Source: Deroplatys truncata
Taxonomy: Eukaryota > Arthropoda > Insecta > Mantodea > Mantidae
Assembly: GCA_030765065.1 (NCBI GenBank)
Contig: CM060977.1
Span: 159,350,052-159,414,051 of the forward strand
Length of the DNA: 64,000 bases
Direction: 5' to 3'
The first letter of the stretch is position 1. Every line of letters starts with the position of its first letter. The translations under genes and the position numbers were made by a program. Below are positions 1-12,467 of the stretch, one piece after another. The notes below the pieces were generated by a model. It made no database searches and was not told where the DNA came from. It saw only the letters and a program-made list of their open reading frames with translations.

Positions 1-790
1 TTAGCGAGTTATGTAAGCAGACAGTGCACTGGGTCTATGCAACGTCGTGCTGAAAATCCACACTCAATTCACGTTATGTTCGTGCAATATCTCCTCCTTT
101 AATTTAGCATTTCCTGAAGTGCTTCTCAAAATATTGCCAGACTCCTTCGTGCATGTCGAAGATATATTTTAGCAACTCTTGGTCCTTTGCTTTCGTGACA
201 GCTGCCAGTTGTTGCCACCAACTTTTGAGTTCATTACTAAGGAAGAATGGAAAGACTTATTTATGTTGAGCGGTATAACTGAAAACAAATGTAATAGCTA
301 CTTCACAATAATAAATAATCATTCGCATAATCATTGTGGACTACTGCTGGATAAATGCTATAAGTACACGAAATAGACTTTAATGGCTGAAGTGACTTAT
401 TTGACCTCCTTAATATCAGTAGCTTTAGTAAGCTAAATACTGAATTCAGAAGTAACTTAAAATCAATTTCAAACCCATCAAAGCATCTAAATAACTAAAA
501 ACATATAAACATTAAATACTCTGAGCACGTGTTACGCCTCTGCTATACTTCTCGCAAAATTTAGAAAAGGTGCTTTACGATATACCGCTTCTTTGTAAGA
601 GGCTATAAACGCAAACTTTCAACATGCCACCTCTTGCCGGTTCTTTAAGTGCGGATGTGTATTTGTTGCACGGGATGCGATCTGCAGTCAAAATAACTCA
701 TAAATCTGTATGGTCAGGAATGAACGGCAACTTTTATCGCTTCTTTCGAGCGGCATGTCATTTGAACCTTTTCTAAATTTTGCAGAAACA

Positions 791-791
<1 letters not shown>
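1..791. other. No recognisable feature
   Basis: AT-rich sequence with only short unremarkable frames (for example 65 codons at 179-376 on the plus strand). I see no transposon ends, RNA genes or coding similarity. Confidence 0.5.

Positions 792-826
<35 letters not shown>
792..826. repeat. (CT)n microsatellite
   Basis: A CT dinucleotide tract of about 17 units with a few interruptions at its right edge. Reading frames running through it on either strand give Ser-Leu or Arg-Glu repeats and are artefacts. Confidence 0.95.
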
Positions 827-831
<5 letters not shown>

Positions 832-1035
832 ACCTCCTTTTTTATATATTTTCGCTACGCAAAATACCATGCAGTCCATGCAACGAAACGGTAGAGCGAT
901 ACGGCTTACTGTGGCTACGGCCATGGGTGAAATTGAAGCCGAGACTTTGGATTTGAAATCCGGCACGCTAACCACTAGACCGCAGAAGCAGCGAGCTATC
1001 CCTTTTATAGAAAAGAAAAGCAAAACTTGAATTTT

Positions 1036-1047
1036 ACACACACACAA

Positions 1048-1079
<32 letters not shown>

Positions 1080-1082
1080 ACA
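1036..1082. repeat. (CA)n microsatellite
   Basis: An interrupted CA tract with CAAA and CTCA variants. The minus-strand frame across it (Cys-Val repeats) is an artefact. Confidence 0.95.
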
Positions 1083-2099
1083 CTGTTCCAGCACTACTTC
1101 CTTTGCCCTACCTCCCTAGCAGTTTCAGCGTTTCCTACAAGAGGGTTATTCTGTCACTTCAGCCAAGGCATGGTACCCACCATCTCCAATCTTCTTGGCA
1201 TTGTGTCATTAATTATATGTAAACAATTTAATGTTGTCTTGAAAGAAATAGATCATTTGAACTTATCATTCCTGATTTAGGGCCCCTCAAATTATGTAAG
1301 TTTGAGGTGAAAATTATGATGATTAAAAACCACAGGATTCAACAAAATTACATTAACTTTTGACTTACTACTTATAGAAATCTGTTCTTGCTTGTATAAT
1401 GTTGGTAGGGAAATGCATATTTATATTATGCATTTTTAAAGTTATCTTAAGTTTTAAAAAGGTTTATTTTTATGTCTCATATGAGCAATTTTTTTTTCAC
1501 CAATTACTGCATCTCAGATTGTGATGAATTTTTCTCCAGAGGTAGATCAAGTACACCTCTAATACAAGAAAAAAGTACTTTGGAGAACTGAGAGATATTC
1601 AGGATATTAGATGTATAACCAGAACTGCATGCTAGGTTGTATAATAATAGGGTTTATACGTATATTTGCAATTGAAATAAAGAGTTCCCTATAATCTATA
1701 ATTTCAAATTTTGCACCAATTACGTGTTTTAATATATTTCCATTGCATACTGAATCATTAGCATTGAATCTTGAATATTTAATTAGGTACTGTAACTGTG
1801 ATAGTTCAAGGAATTTCTATGTTATGAATACACTATATGCTTCGTAGTAACAAAATTTACATAGTAAATTATAGAATATTGTGCAAATAAACGTTTCTAT
1901 GTTATGTAATGTAATTGTCCCAATTTGTATTTTAGAAAATGCACTAGCAATAAAGAATTGAATTCATTTTGTTGTACTGACTAACCTTAAATGAGATCTA
2001 TTAATATCAAGGACCCTATACGCTAGTTTTATATTTCACTGAGCAACTGTGGTAAAAATCTTGTTTGAAACTGTTTGCATCACAAACCTAAGCATAAAT
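1083..2099. other. AT-rich stretch, no feature recognised
   Basis: No coding similarity or repeat ends seen. Since a repetitive ORF family begins near 2.1 kb, part of this may be its upstream untranslated sequence, but I found no terminal repeat that would fix a boundary. Confidence 0.4.
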
Positions 2100-5000
2100 C
2101 AAAACTCTATAGAACTTATTCACTAATTGATGTTGTATGTTCAGTGAATTCAGTTATGTAATTTACAATAGCAGAACTCATCACTGCACTGTAAGAAGAG
2201 TTGGTTCAGAAACCTGCAGGGGAGCTATAAAGCAGTTTAGTGATCTGAATGAAGAGGTACGACTTTTGGAATGGAGAATTGCGATCACAGAATCTGGGGG
2301 GAGTCCATTATACTCTTATTATAAAAATAACTATCTGCAAAGATTTGTTATCAACCAAAGAAAATGCTGTAATATTTTTGGAACACATAACAAAACAACT
2401 AAAAGTGGTTTACGAGAGGTGAGTCTTAATTGGTCATTGCAATGAAAGAAAAGGGACATCACATAATGCCAAAAAATAAATTATGTACTACCTGCAGAGA
2501 ACAAACAAGTTGGAGTACAAACAGAAGAATCGACATCAGAAGACATTCAACCTTCAGAAGCAAACATTACCATAGAACACGAAGTTACAAGAGAAGAATT
2601 GAATGCAAGCTTTGCAAGGTGTATCTCCTATTAAAGTGCAGTGTGTTTCTCACATAGACGCAAAGGCTGGGAAGCGTAAACTTAAATATGTATCAACTGT
2701 TCCAAAAGCAAAAGTAGCCTAGGTTTACACAAAAAAGGAGAGATATTCTTGAAGGTAAGCATTCTACATCCTCAGACGAAGGGCTACACACTGATACGAA
2801 GGAAAACGATGATTTCTCCAAGTCACACACAGATAGAAAGTCCAACTGCTTGCTTTAGTTCCTTCATCCTGGTCTAGACAAAAAATAAATAAATAAATAA
2901 ATACATCTGATGTGTTACACTCACATGACTTTCTCCACTCTTGTACAAACTATTTTTACAAACTCTTATTCTCCATCTATTTCATATTAATCGAGATAAA
3001 CATTTGCAGAAACGATCTTTTGACATGCAAAGAGAATTACATTTTACACCAGTTCTAAAAATATTTGACTATCGCTTAAGGCCTACTAGGTTCCTCTTGT
3101 TTTGTATTTGCAAGGGCAATATAGAAATACAGTAGCCTTTAAGCACATACATATCTCTTAATAGCTGGTTGCTATGTGCAGCACCATTCCATTTGCCACA
3201 GATTATAACTCTTTGCATATCCAAGACAAAAAATGAATAACGAATTCCCATTTGAGAAAACGTATAAATATTGGAAAATTTAAGGGAATAACAAGCAATA
3301 TCTCGAAAATGGTTCACTCAAAAAAAATGTATACGACATAAGTTGTGTATTTTAACGCGATCTACATTTTTGTGTATTAAAATTTTGTCTATCTCTTATG
3401 GTTTACCAGTTATGCAAAAGTCGTTCACAATGAAGAATACTTTTGGAGACATTCCCAGAAAATTCAAGATATACATTTTATTTGTCATGAAAATATCTTA
3501 AACATATGATATTTTAATCAAAATTGTTAGAGCCATTTTTAAGAAAATTAAAATTTTCGAAAAATGTTCCATGTAAAGGGTAATCTGGAGTGGGGGGATT
3601 TTCTTGAAAACCTTCGTGTCGCATCTCTGGAAGATACTGAACCTAAATACCAAGTTTGGTGTTTATCCGACTGTTCGTTTCTGAGTTATGCTGTTCACAG
3701 ACACACACACGGACATGTTCCCAAAAATGCTCTTTTTGGATTCAGGGGGTCTGAAAACATATATTTCCGGTGAAATCTCGGTATCGAATTTTTGGGTGGA
3801 ATACAATACTTCCCCTACTTACTATACGTAGTAGAGAAAGCAAAAATTGTTGAGGAACAAGGAATGTTATCGCTTCCTGAAATAAGAAAAGAAAAGTTGC
3901 TCTCTATGAATGTATTAACACAGTCTTAACTTTTACCGCGATTCTGAGAATTCACAAATAATGTCTGGCATGAAAGATAAAATTAGTGTATGTAAGAATG
4001 TTTATGAGCAGAAGATACTTATACTATATAAACTGCGTGAGCTACATTATGCCTTCAGAAGTAATTATCCTCATTTGAAAATAGGATTTTCAATTTTCTG
4101 CAAATTTAGCCCCGAACAGTGTGTTCTGGCAGGTAGTTCAGGAACTCGCTCAGTTTTTGTATGCACCATACATCAAAACGTACAGTTATTATCAAGTGTG
4201 TTGATAGAATAGTGTTATGAGTTGATCCAGATGATGGTATGTGTCATGGATTACAGAATGTGTAGATTGCCGCTATACAGCAAATCTCCTCCCAAGTCTA
4301 TTTTGAAGGAGTTTCTTATGAACAAATTTCAAGAATATGAACCTGATAATTTGGTGCTATGTAGTCAGTGGGTATCAACAGACAGGATGGATCCAGTAAC
4401 TCAAAGCAGCAAAATACCACACTTCATTGACATGCTTTCGGAAGAACTCGATAAACTGATACGTTCTTTTACAGCAAAGCCTTAGTCCAGGTATTTAAAA
4501 AGCCTCCCCCTCCTAAAAAGAAATTAATGTAGACACTCTCTTATCATGGATTTATATGAACATTTTTCGTTTGTTAAAATGAAGCTCAGAGCTATCACTG
4601 GAACAATAGTTCTGTACACTTAGCCCTGTTGTTGCCTATTATAAGAGTGAAGGTGTAGTTCTTGCAAAAGGTTTCTGTGTATTCTCTGATGTTCTGAACC
4701 ATAATGTTTCTACGATGTTAAAAGCCAGCGACTGATTTTAATATATCTTTAAGTACATGTTAACGAAAATTAAATATATATATAATATTTCAGAGTTGTA
4801 AACAGTTATTAAATATGTGCCAGCATGTACCAGATTTTGGCTTAAACTGCAAATGGCCATTCTTTGCTACAAATCATGGAAAATCTCCATGTGGTGGTAT
4901 TGGCAGGACTTAAAATACTCGCAGCAAAGGCCTTTAAAGGATCAGATCAATTTCTGTTTCGATATGTACAAGTTTTGACCAGAAACAGTAAAAGAAATAC

Positions 5001-5430
5001 ATTCCTTTCTTGTTTTGAAGAATGAAAACACCAACATTTGTCTTGAAATGTTGGTTAGATTTCAGAAAGCAAACATTGTTGCTGGAACCGAGGTTTGCCA
5101 GCTACAAAGATTTGTGGAAAGATTAGCCTTGATGATGAATACTGCATTATTTCTGAGTTCAGTATTGAGGCGTCACGAAATGATTACAATCAGTGTGCTA
5201 ATTGTTATGTGACCTGTGCATATGAGATTGCGTAGAAAATATACATTCAGAAGAGGGCGATGTAACTGTACGATTTATACATCCACAAGGACCATCTCCA
5301 TCATTTTACTGGTCTTATAACGATGCATGTGAAGCCTCCATTTTCGAATGTGCCATGCATGGTGGATGTTTAAGCTATCAAAGGAAGAACATATACACTT
5401 TCCATAAAATAAATTAAGCTTGTCAATTTA
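2100..5430 (+). mobile_element. Decayed multi-copy ORF family, unclassified, split by an HLE
   Basis: Scattered plus-strand pieces read like one protein family that I recall as high-copy uncharacterised proteins in insect and other invertebrate genomes, probably transposon-borne. In order: a segment at 2300-2445 with CCNIFGTHNKTTKSGLREV; a cysteine-containing segment at 2460-2660 (KLCTTCREQTSWST); a basic segment to about 2710; then, after the HLE at 2904-3846, HLKIGFSIFC with CVLAGSSGTRSV and CTIHQNVQL at 4060-4185; YHWNNSS near 4590; and a C-terminal piece near 5255-5320 (VRFIHPQGPSPSFYW). It is thoroughly broken. I do not know its biochemical role; a DDE-type transposase is only a guess. 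The outer ends were not found. Confidence 0.55.
2904..3846 (-). mobile_element. HLE copy 1 (helentron-like), with an internal inverted segment
   Basis: Full-length copy on the minus strand. The plus-strand left edge CATCTGATGTGTTACACTCA is the 3' hairpin end, and the right edge GTAGTAGAGAAAGC is the 5' end. It lies inside the decayed ORF family at 2100-5430, so it is younger. Unlike all other copies, bases 3024-3100 are in reverse orientation relative to the rest of the element (ATATTTGACTATCGCTTAAG reads on the plus strand here), and they form an imperfect inverted repeat with about 3132-3219. The internal GT tract is short. Confidence 0.85.
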
Positions 5431-6111
5431 AAGTGGCAATCTCACATTGAGAAGGCCAAGGGAATAGTGTATTAAGCTACACTTTTGGTTTAATACAATT
5501 TGTATTGGAACTAAATAATATCGGTGGCTAATCTTCGAGTTCATATATTAATTTTGTATCTATGTTCGTCTTTATTCTCAAGAAATACTGTTTGTGTGAT
5601 AAATATAGAGGTATTTAAGAAAGCTGTGTAATTTTTTTCTCTCAGAAATTCCAAGGTACAGTAACTCTTCAAAAACTGACTTTTATAAAAAACTTTTTTT
5701 GCAAAACACTGAACTTTGTTCTAACAGCAGCAGGCTGACGACATGTTTAATTTCAAAAGCTTATTGCTCAAACATGGTTTAATATATGAGTAATCAAAAC
5801 TTTTCATCACAGTCCTAAAACATCAAAACATTCATACCGAATTTTATCAAAATCTGAGTAGGTGGGTTTCATTTTCTAAGATTATTGGTTGATTTGGCAG
5901 AGAATGATCAAGACTCTGACCGAGGGGGGCATTACCCCGTCGAACTTGGTTTAAACAAATACTGATAACATACTAATTATATTGAGGAAAAATGAATAAC
6001 GGTTCTGACCATTGTGTAGTTGGTCGGAGAAATCGACACGTAGCCACCAAATTGCTTCATTGTGTGTTTATCGTCCAGCTGCATGGCGACTCACCATTGT
6101 TAATTGTCGCT
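5431..6111. other. AT-rich stretch, probably the 3' flank of the preceding element
   Basis: No coding similarity. Sequence near 5650-5900 has the style of transposon terminal regions, but no matching end could be paired on the left. A plus frame of 60 codons at 5992-6174 is unremarkable. Confidence 0.35.
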
Positions 6112-6119
6112 GTGATAAG

Positions 6120-6818
6120 TAGGGCTCGGAGGTTAAAGACCTTATATTGCCTAAAAAGACCTAAAATATCCTAAAGACATAATAACTGGATAAAAGGACG
6201 TTAAATTTATGAAATTTAATGAATGTTTTAATTACATATTTAAATAATGAATATAATGCTTGACATTAGGCATCAATATAATTTTATCAGCTATTATTAA
6301 AAGACAATGTGTGTAATTTTCCTCAAATTGTATTATTTGTAAACTCATGATATACATTAATACATACAAATTGCAGTGGGAAATTGATGCACTTAATTTA
6401 TCATGTGACACCCAAGTGTTATTCTTCGAAATAGTTAGACATTTTTGCTTAAAGCATATACAGTTCTGGTGGCATGGAACTTATAATGTCAAAAATGTTA
6501 CGGAGAAAATGTTTCTTTCACTTCTTTTTTTAAATATTGCTATGTTAATTTGTAGATATAAATCATTGTTGTCTGTTCGAATATAGAAAGAGGAGTAAAA
6601 TATAATGAAGTTGCCAAATAAGCCGCTAAGACCTTTTAAAAAAACCAAAAGGACCAATAAAAATCCGAAAAAATGCAAAAATAACAAATAAAACCCAAAA
6701 TGTTATGCCCTTAATAGCCTACAGGCCCTACAATAGTCAAAAATAAGTATACGTTGGGTGTCGTCTTCGGACACTCGGGGAAAAAATTAAAAAAAAAAAA
6801 TTCAACTTCCGAGCGTTA
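6120..6818. mobile_element. hAT-like non-autonomous element (MITE) with 8-bp TSD
   Basis: The left end TAGGGCTCGGAGGTTAAAG and the reverse complement of the right end, TAACGCTCGGAAGTTGAAT, form imperfect terminal inverted repeats. The flanks are an exact 8-bp duplication, GTGATAAG, at 6112-6119 and 6819-6826; 8-bp duplications are the mark of hAT transposition. The interior is AT-rich with repeated CCTAAAA-type words and has no transposase, so it needed a partner in trans. A related fragment lies at about 25500-25630. Confidence 0.8.
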
Positions 6819-7078
6819 GTGATAAGCACCCATGTTTTATTCTAACGAATTTTGTATGAGAGGTAGAGAGCTGAAGTTTTTAGTACATGTATACAACACA
6901 TAGTTAAACTATCTGAACCACAATAATAATTTTATAATGTATATTATTGATATTAAGAAAGCAAAAACATTGCAAATTTTCCACATTTTTACTTTTTTAA
7001 CTTTGCAAATAGTTTTTTTTCAATTTCTAGTGAACTGACATACTTAAATAACTGAAGTTCAGAAGATAGCTGATTATA

Positions 7079-9002
7079 TAACTGGCGCAACAGTTCTAGA
7101 CATGTGAAAATCTTAATGACAGCTATGAAGCGAGTTACTTACCAGATCAGGTGACCGGTCGTGTGCATGCTGCGGGAGTGCGTGGGACAGTCATTGTCAA
7201 ATATCCGCACACCGGTTATGCACTGCACTACACGATAAACTTATAGTTATATACAGTATATTTAAATCCACCGCTGTAAAATGCCCTTAATATAAAAACA
7301 CTGTCAACCATCTGCCTCCAGTTCTTCCACACCTGACAGCTCTTCCTCTTCTGCGGAATCAGTCACATCATTGCCGCCATCACTGCTGTCGCTACTTTCT
7401 GCACCATTATCCTGGATGAGAATTTTTTCTAATTGATTTTCTGCAATTCCTTATTTTTTGAAATAATGATTCTCAATTGATTCAACATGTCGATATACAT
7501 TTTCCCATTCTGGCCTTCCAATTTCTGCAAATCGCTGGCGACATAACTGCTCCACATCTTTTAGTTTAAAAGTGATACTTCTGCAGGCCACCCAGTTTTT
7601 GACATCAGTCCAGTAAGTACATTATGGCGATGTTGTATTAATATCTGGGCAAGTATTATGAGTTATGACTTCTGAAAGGATTTGTAGGCTTTAACTAACT
7701 TATATTTGTTTTACTCATGCTTTCATCAAAAGCTATATTATGCCTAAGCAACCAGGTTTTCATTTCTTCTTTCAAGGAATTTGAGGTAGGTTGTTTGTCA
7801 ATTTGAGTGTTGCCACATTGTGAAGCATTGTCGATAACCAGAATAGACCCAGCAGGCATATTAGGTATCAACATAGTGTTGATTCACTTCATGTAATTTT
7901 CTGTATTCATTTCTTGATGAGAATCTCCTGTTTTTTTGTTGCGAATTGTAAAAGAAGGGCATTTGGAACGAACAGCATGAAGGATAATAAGTATTTGCCC
8001 TTTGGCAACAGGTGCCTGAAAACCTAATTCGCTATCGTCACTTCAACTTTTAAATGTTGTATGACTGCTGTGTATGTACGACTCATCTTCATACACTATA
8101 GTTTGACCCTCTAATTTGTACCTCTGAGTAAGTTACTCTTCCAGCTGAGATCGTATGTCGTTCTTTTCTATTAGAACTCTGCTATTTGGTTTCGTTTTCT
8201 TCCACTTGAACCCTAAATCTTTTATAATTTTTCTGAGATTTGTAGCAGCATCTTGAAAATTTATGCTGATATAAGTACATATAAAATTATAGTCATTTGG
8301 AAAATTAGAGTCAGACTGCAAAATTCAGTGCCATAGCCGGGATTTTAGACTTGTAGCACCACCTTGAACATTTATGACATCTTTCAGATTGATGAGCAAT
8401 CTGCTTATTGTTGGCACATTTTTTTCTTCCACATAGAAATTGTGAATCGTGCTCCGAATGACGCATTTGTCGAAATCGTCCATTTCTGTAATACGTTTAG
8501 GGACCTTGTGTTTCTTCACAGGTGTGTCAAATGGTACTCTTTCATCCATATGGTTTTTCTTATCTTTGAGAACTCTGGAAACGGAACTCAGTGAAACACC
8601 AGTTGCTTTGGCTACTCTTTCTTTCACTCTCTTATGGCTTTTGTGGAACTCGGATAAACATATATTTTCTTCCTTCATCTCTGCTTCTTGGTTCATGAAG
8701 TCGAGGACATTTGCAATTATTTCCCTGCTTTGAATACGTAATACCTTGCCATTTAACTTTGAAAACGTAGGAGCCATGGTTATAAATATCACAAATATAA
8801 AATAAGCACTATTTAAGTACGTACTGCTCTCTTTGAAATTACAAGATGCGGACACTTTCTATGCAGACTGTATGTGTTACGCACTGTGAGTAAGCAAAGG
8901 TATTATATTGCTTTCGTTGATGAAGCTAAATATAAACCATTCCTAGGCTCGGCAGCTGGGGTTTCAATCAAGGTCACGATTCCAGAAGTTTTGCCCCTGT
9001 TA
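7079..9002 (-). mobile_element. IS630/Tc1/mariner-type transposon, copy 1
   Basis: The left end TAACTGGCGCAACAGTTCT and the inverted right end TAACAGGGGCAAAACTTCT form the TIRs, flanked by TA on both sides (7077-7078 and 9003-9004). The minus strand carries transposase remains over nearly its whole length. At about 1.92 kb it is the longer of two copies in the window; copy 2 (11138-12467) is deleted internally. Immediately to the right lies the 3' part of an old HLE. Confidence 0.8.
7304..8777 (-). pseudogene. IS630-type DDE transposase, broken
   Basis: Reading on the minus strand from the ATG at 8775-8777 (MAPTFSKLNGKVLRIQSRE): an N-terminal helix-turn-helix region with ATGVSLSSVSRVLKD, a linker with FKWKKTKPNSRVLIEKND, then DDE-core motifs YEDESYIHSSHTT (first Asp) near 8085 and GSILVIDNAS (second Asp) near 7840, and an acidic Glu/Ser-rich tail ending EELEADG with a stop at 7304-7306. 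These are hallmarks of insect DDE_3-type transposases that bind TIRs and cut and paste at TA. The frame changes several times, a small extra segment lies near 8290-8350, and the region that should hold the catalytic Glu (about 7600-7640) does not show the usual NPIE motif. The gene cannot encode an active enzyme as it stands. Confidence 0.75.
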
Positions 9003-9009
9003 TATAAAC

Positions 9010-9437
9010 TTGTATTACTTGGAAACGTTAAGCGCTAGATGAAAACATGCTACAAAAACTTTAGATCTCTTCGAAACACACGTTTTATTTAAAATATTTT
9101 TTTCTGTCACATAAGCCGTTTCTGAGATATCCGTTATAAAAGTTTGGAATTGTTCAATACTGGTCAATTTTTTTTAATCTCCTTTCAGTTGTTTCTCGCG
9201 ATTGCATGAAAACAGTATGGAAGTTTTAAGGCCAGGATATAGCGTGATCTTAAACATTTGACTATCGCTGCTCTCTTTGTATCTATAACAAAATGTGTAT
9301 TGTAGCTATTTTTGCAAGGATTTATTTGGATTAAAATGCAGAGATAGAAAAATATTCTTTAATAAGAATAGTTTGTATACCCCTAATAAAGGTAGAGGGT
9401 AGAAAGAGTCATGTGAATGTATTACATCAGATTTTTT
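9010..9437 (+). mobile_element. HLE, old 3' fragment
   Basis: Diverged but alignable to the 3' half of HLE, ending in AGAAAGAGTCATGTGAATG and TTACATCAGATTTTTT, the characteristic inner inverted repeat, hairpin and terminus. The 5' half is missing; the IS630-type element directly to the left may have contributed to the loss. Confidence 0.65.
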
Positions 9438-10578
9438 ATTCCTATAATCTCTTCGATTCGACTAGGGATTTAGGAAGATGGCCCCTACTTGCGTATTCCC
9501 ACTTGTTTACTATTGGCGGTTGGTACAAACTGTAAAAATGGCGACATTTGGTGATCTGACGCACGCCGCATAATAATAAAAATAGAATGGAATCAGGTAT
9601 GCCACTTGTGAGTATCCTAAAAGTTAAAAAAGAAGGAAAAAAAAACACTTCTCGTATTGTAATTATCTTTCCGAAGCCCCCTCTTGTAACTTTTCTTAGG
9701 TAATTTAATTGAGGCAACTCCTGGTTGTCTGGACCTTCAGTGTCGAAATAATTACCATAACAAGCATTCGTCAACCTCAAATTAGCTACCGAAAAACTAT
9801 CAGCACTCGTGTTATTACTGAAGATAATGCCCCTTCAAGGTAATGCGGTAGGAATTAATAATAATTATAATTATCCCTTCACAGTATTCATTGCGCCATC
9901 ATTAATCCATTTTCCAAATTAAAACAATATTCAGGTTTAACCAGCTTTTTACCAATAGGATCAAAGTTCAACTACTAAATTATCACTACGTAGTTGATGT
10001 GCAGAGCGGGGAATACTTTTATTTTTTGTTAGCGTGCGGTAAGAGGGGGATGAATATTCCTCTAAAATCTACACATTTTGCCATAACCGCTATATCCGAC
10101 AGAATGCCTATATTCTGGATTAGGAACACACTACCCTTTCAGAAGTTCAGGATACCCAGAGACACTTCTAAAAGAAACCGGAGTATTTCCGGTTAGAAAA
10201 TAATGTTAGAAAATACGTCGGAAATGGAAACTGTTGCAAGTGAATGATTTTCATGATATATTGACATCTGGCGCCAGACACATTATGAATATTCTCGCAC
10301 GCAAGTTGACGTGTTGCCACATGCGTTCCCAACGACGAGCATGACACCCACCTCAAGGATAGCACCTTCCAAGAACAGGTAGGGGTCATCTTGCACTGCA
10401 GACGGGTTTCTGTTTCCTTACATGGTGCCCCTTTGTTTGCACAACTCGTCGAGCTGTTTATCTTCTAGGTTTACATTAGTGTCCTCTGTAGACTATCTCT
10501 AAGGCTTGTTAATTGACGTTTACAGGTGGAGTTGGCTGTGTGCTTTGGCTGAACATACTCGTGTAGAACATTTTGCGT
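9438..10578. other. No recognisable feature
   Basis: Only short frames, the longest 112 codons at 9442-9780 on the minus strand, without any family motif I recognise. No paired repeat ends or RNA genes seen. Confidence 0.4.
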
Positions 10579-10916
10579 TTATATTGCTTTCTTTACTCAC
10601 TCTTCTACAAACTAATCCCACTAAAGGTTATTCTTCCATATATTTCTTGTTAATCGATACATATAAACTTTCGTTACACATTTCATTGTAGGCTAAAGCG
10701 ATATCCGATTTTTAAAAACTGGATCTCTATGTAGTGGGTTTGAAATGCCATGCTCTTTTGTATGTCCAGGGAAGAAAGAAAGAAAAAAAAACCTATCAAC
10801 GACTTACACTTGAAATATTATAAATATTTTTAAATTCAAAACAATAACAGCATATCTCAGAAAGGGTTAACGGAAAAAATAAGGACAAATTGGGCACTTA
10901 AACGAGATCTACATTT

Positions 10917-10918
<2 letters not shown>

Positions 10919-10957
<39 letters not shown>
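10919..10957. repeat. (GT)n microsatellite
   Basis: A GT tract of about 18 units inside the old HLE, grown from a short TTTTGTGTAG word of the HLE consensus. Confidence 0.9.
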
Positions 10958-10960
<3 letters not shown>

Positions 10961-11137
10961 TCTTAGATGGTTTACAAATACAAAATTCATTTCTAATGAG
11001 GATTTATTGGATGTTCTCAAAACATTCAGGTTATGCTTTTAATTTGTCATGCAAATATCTTAAATATATGGAATTTTAATAAAAATCGTTAGCTATTGTT
11101 GAGCAAATAAAAAAAATAACGAAAACAGTTTCACGTA

Positions 11138-12467
11138 TAATTGGCGCAACAGTTCTAGACGTGTGAAAATCTTAATGACAGCTATGAAGCGAGTTACGTA
11201 CCAGATCAGGAGGTGACCGGTCGTCTGCATGCTGCAGGAGTGCGTGAGAGTGTCATTGTCAAATATCCGCACACCGGTTATGCACTGCACTGATAAACTT
11301 ATATACAGTATAAATCCACCGCTGTAAAAAGCGCTTCTTATAAAACCTGTCAATCATCTGGTAGGTAGGCGGTTTGTCAATTTGAGTGTTGTGGTAAGAA
11401 GCATTATCGATAACCAGAATGGACCCAGTAGGCATATTAGGTATCAACATGATATTGATTCACTTCATGTAATTTTCTGTATTCATTTCTTGATGAAAAT
11501 TCCCTGCTTTTTGTTGCGACTTGTAAATGAGAAGGACATTTGGAACGAAGCCGATCTTTCCAACAGCATGAACGATAATAAGTATTCGCCCTTTGGTAAC
11601 AGGTGCCTGCAAACCTAATTCGCTATCGTCACTCCAGCTTTTAGATGTTGTATGACTGCTGTATATGTATGACTCATCTTCATACACTTAGTTTGACCCT
11701 CTAATTTGTAAGGCACTCTTCCAGCTGAGATCGTAGTTCGTGATTTTCTATTAGAACTCTTCTATTTGATTTCGTTTTCTTCCACTTGAACCCTAAATTT
11801 TTTGTAACTTTTCTGAGATTTGTAGCATCACCTTGAAAATTTATGCTGTCTTTCACCTTGATGAGCAATCTTGATTGTTTGCACAGCTTTTTCTTACACA
11901 CAGAAATTGTGAATCCTGCGCTGAAGATGTAATTGTCCAAATCGTCTGTTTTCTGTAACACATTTAGGCGCCTTATGTTTCTTCCCAGGCGTGTCAAATG
12001 GTACTCCTTCATTCATGTGGTTTTTTCCCCCTATATTTGAGAACTCTGAAAACGGAACTCAATGAAACACCAGATGCTTTGTCTACTCTTTCTTTCACTC
12101 TCTAAGGCTTTTGTGGAACTCGGGTGAACGTATATTTTCTTCCTTCATCTCTGCTTCTTGCTTCATGAAGTCGAGGACATTTGCAATTATTTCCCTGCTT
12201 TGACTATGTAATACCTTACCACTTTGAAAACGTAGGAGCCATGGTTATAAATATAACAACTATAAAATAAACACTATTTAGGTACTGCTCTCTTAGAAAT
12301 TACAATCAGATGCGGAACACTTTCTATGCAGACTGTATGAGTTACGCACTGTGAGTAAGCAAAGGTATTATATCGCTTTCGTTGATTAAGCTAAACATAA
12401 GCCATTCCTAGGCTCGGCGGCTGGGGTGGCAATCAAGGTCACGATTCCATAAGTTTTGAGCCAGCTA
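11138..12467 (-). mobile_element. IS630/Tc1/mariner-type transposon, copy 2, internally deleted
   Basis: TIRs TAATTGGCGCAACAGTTCT and (inverted) TAGCTGGCTCAAAACTTAT, with TA duplicated at 11136-11137 and 12468-12469. It parallels copy 1 at 7079-9002 but lacks about 0.5 kb of the transposase 3' part, joined near 11361. The minus strand keeps FKWKKTKSNRRVLIEN (about 11740), YEDESYIYSSHTT (about 11680) and GSILVIDNASYHNTQIDKPP (about 11400), the last with the second catalytic Asp. The frame is shifted more than once and the catalytic Glu region is gone. It sits inside an old HLE, so it is younger than that copy. Confidence 0.8.

Noticed and set aside
688-1083. Minus-strand frame of 131 codons with Cys-Val and Arg-Glu repeats
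   Set aside because: It is a translation of the CT and CA microsatellites.
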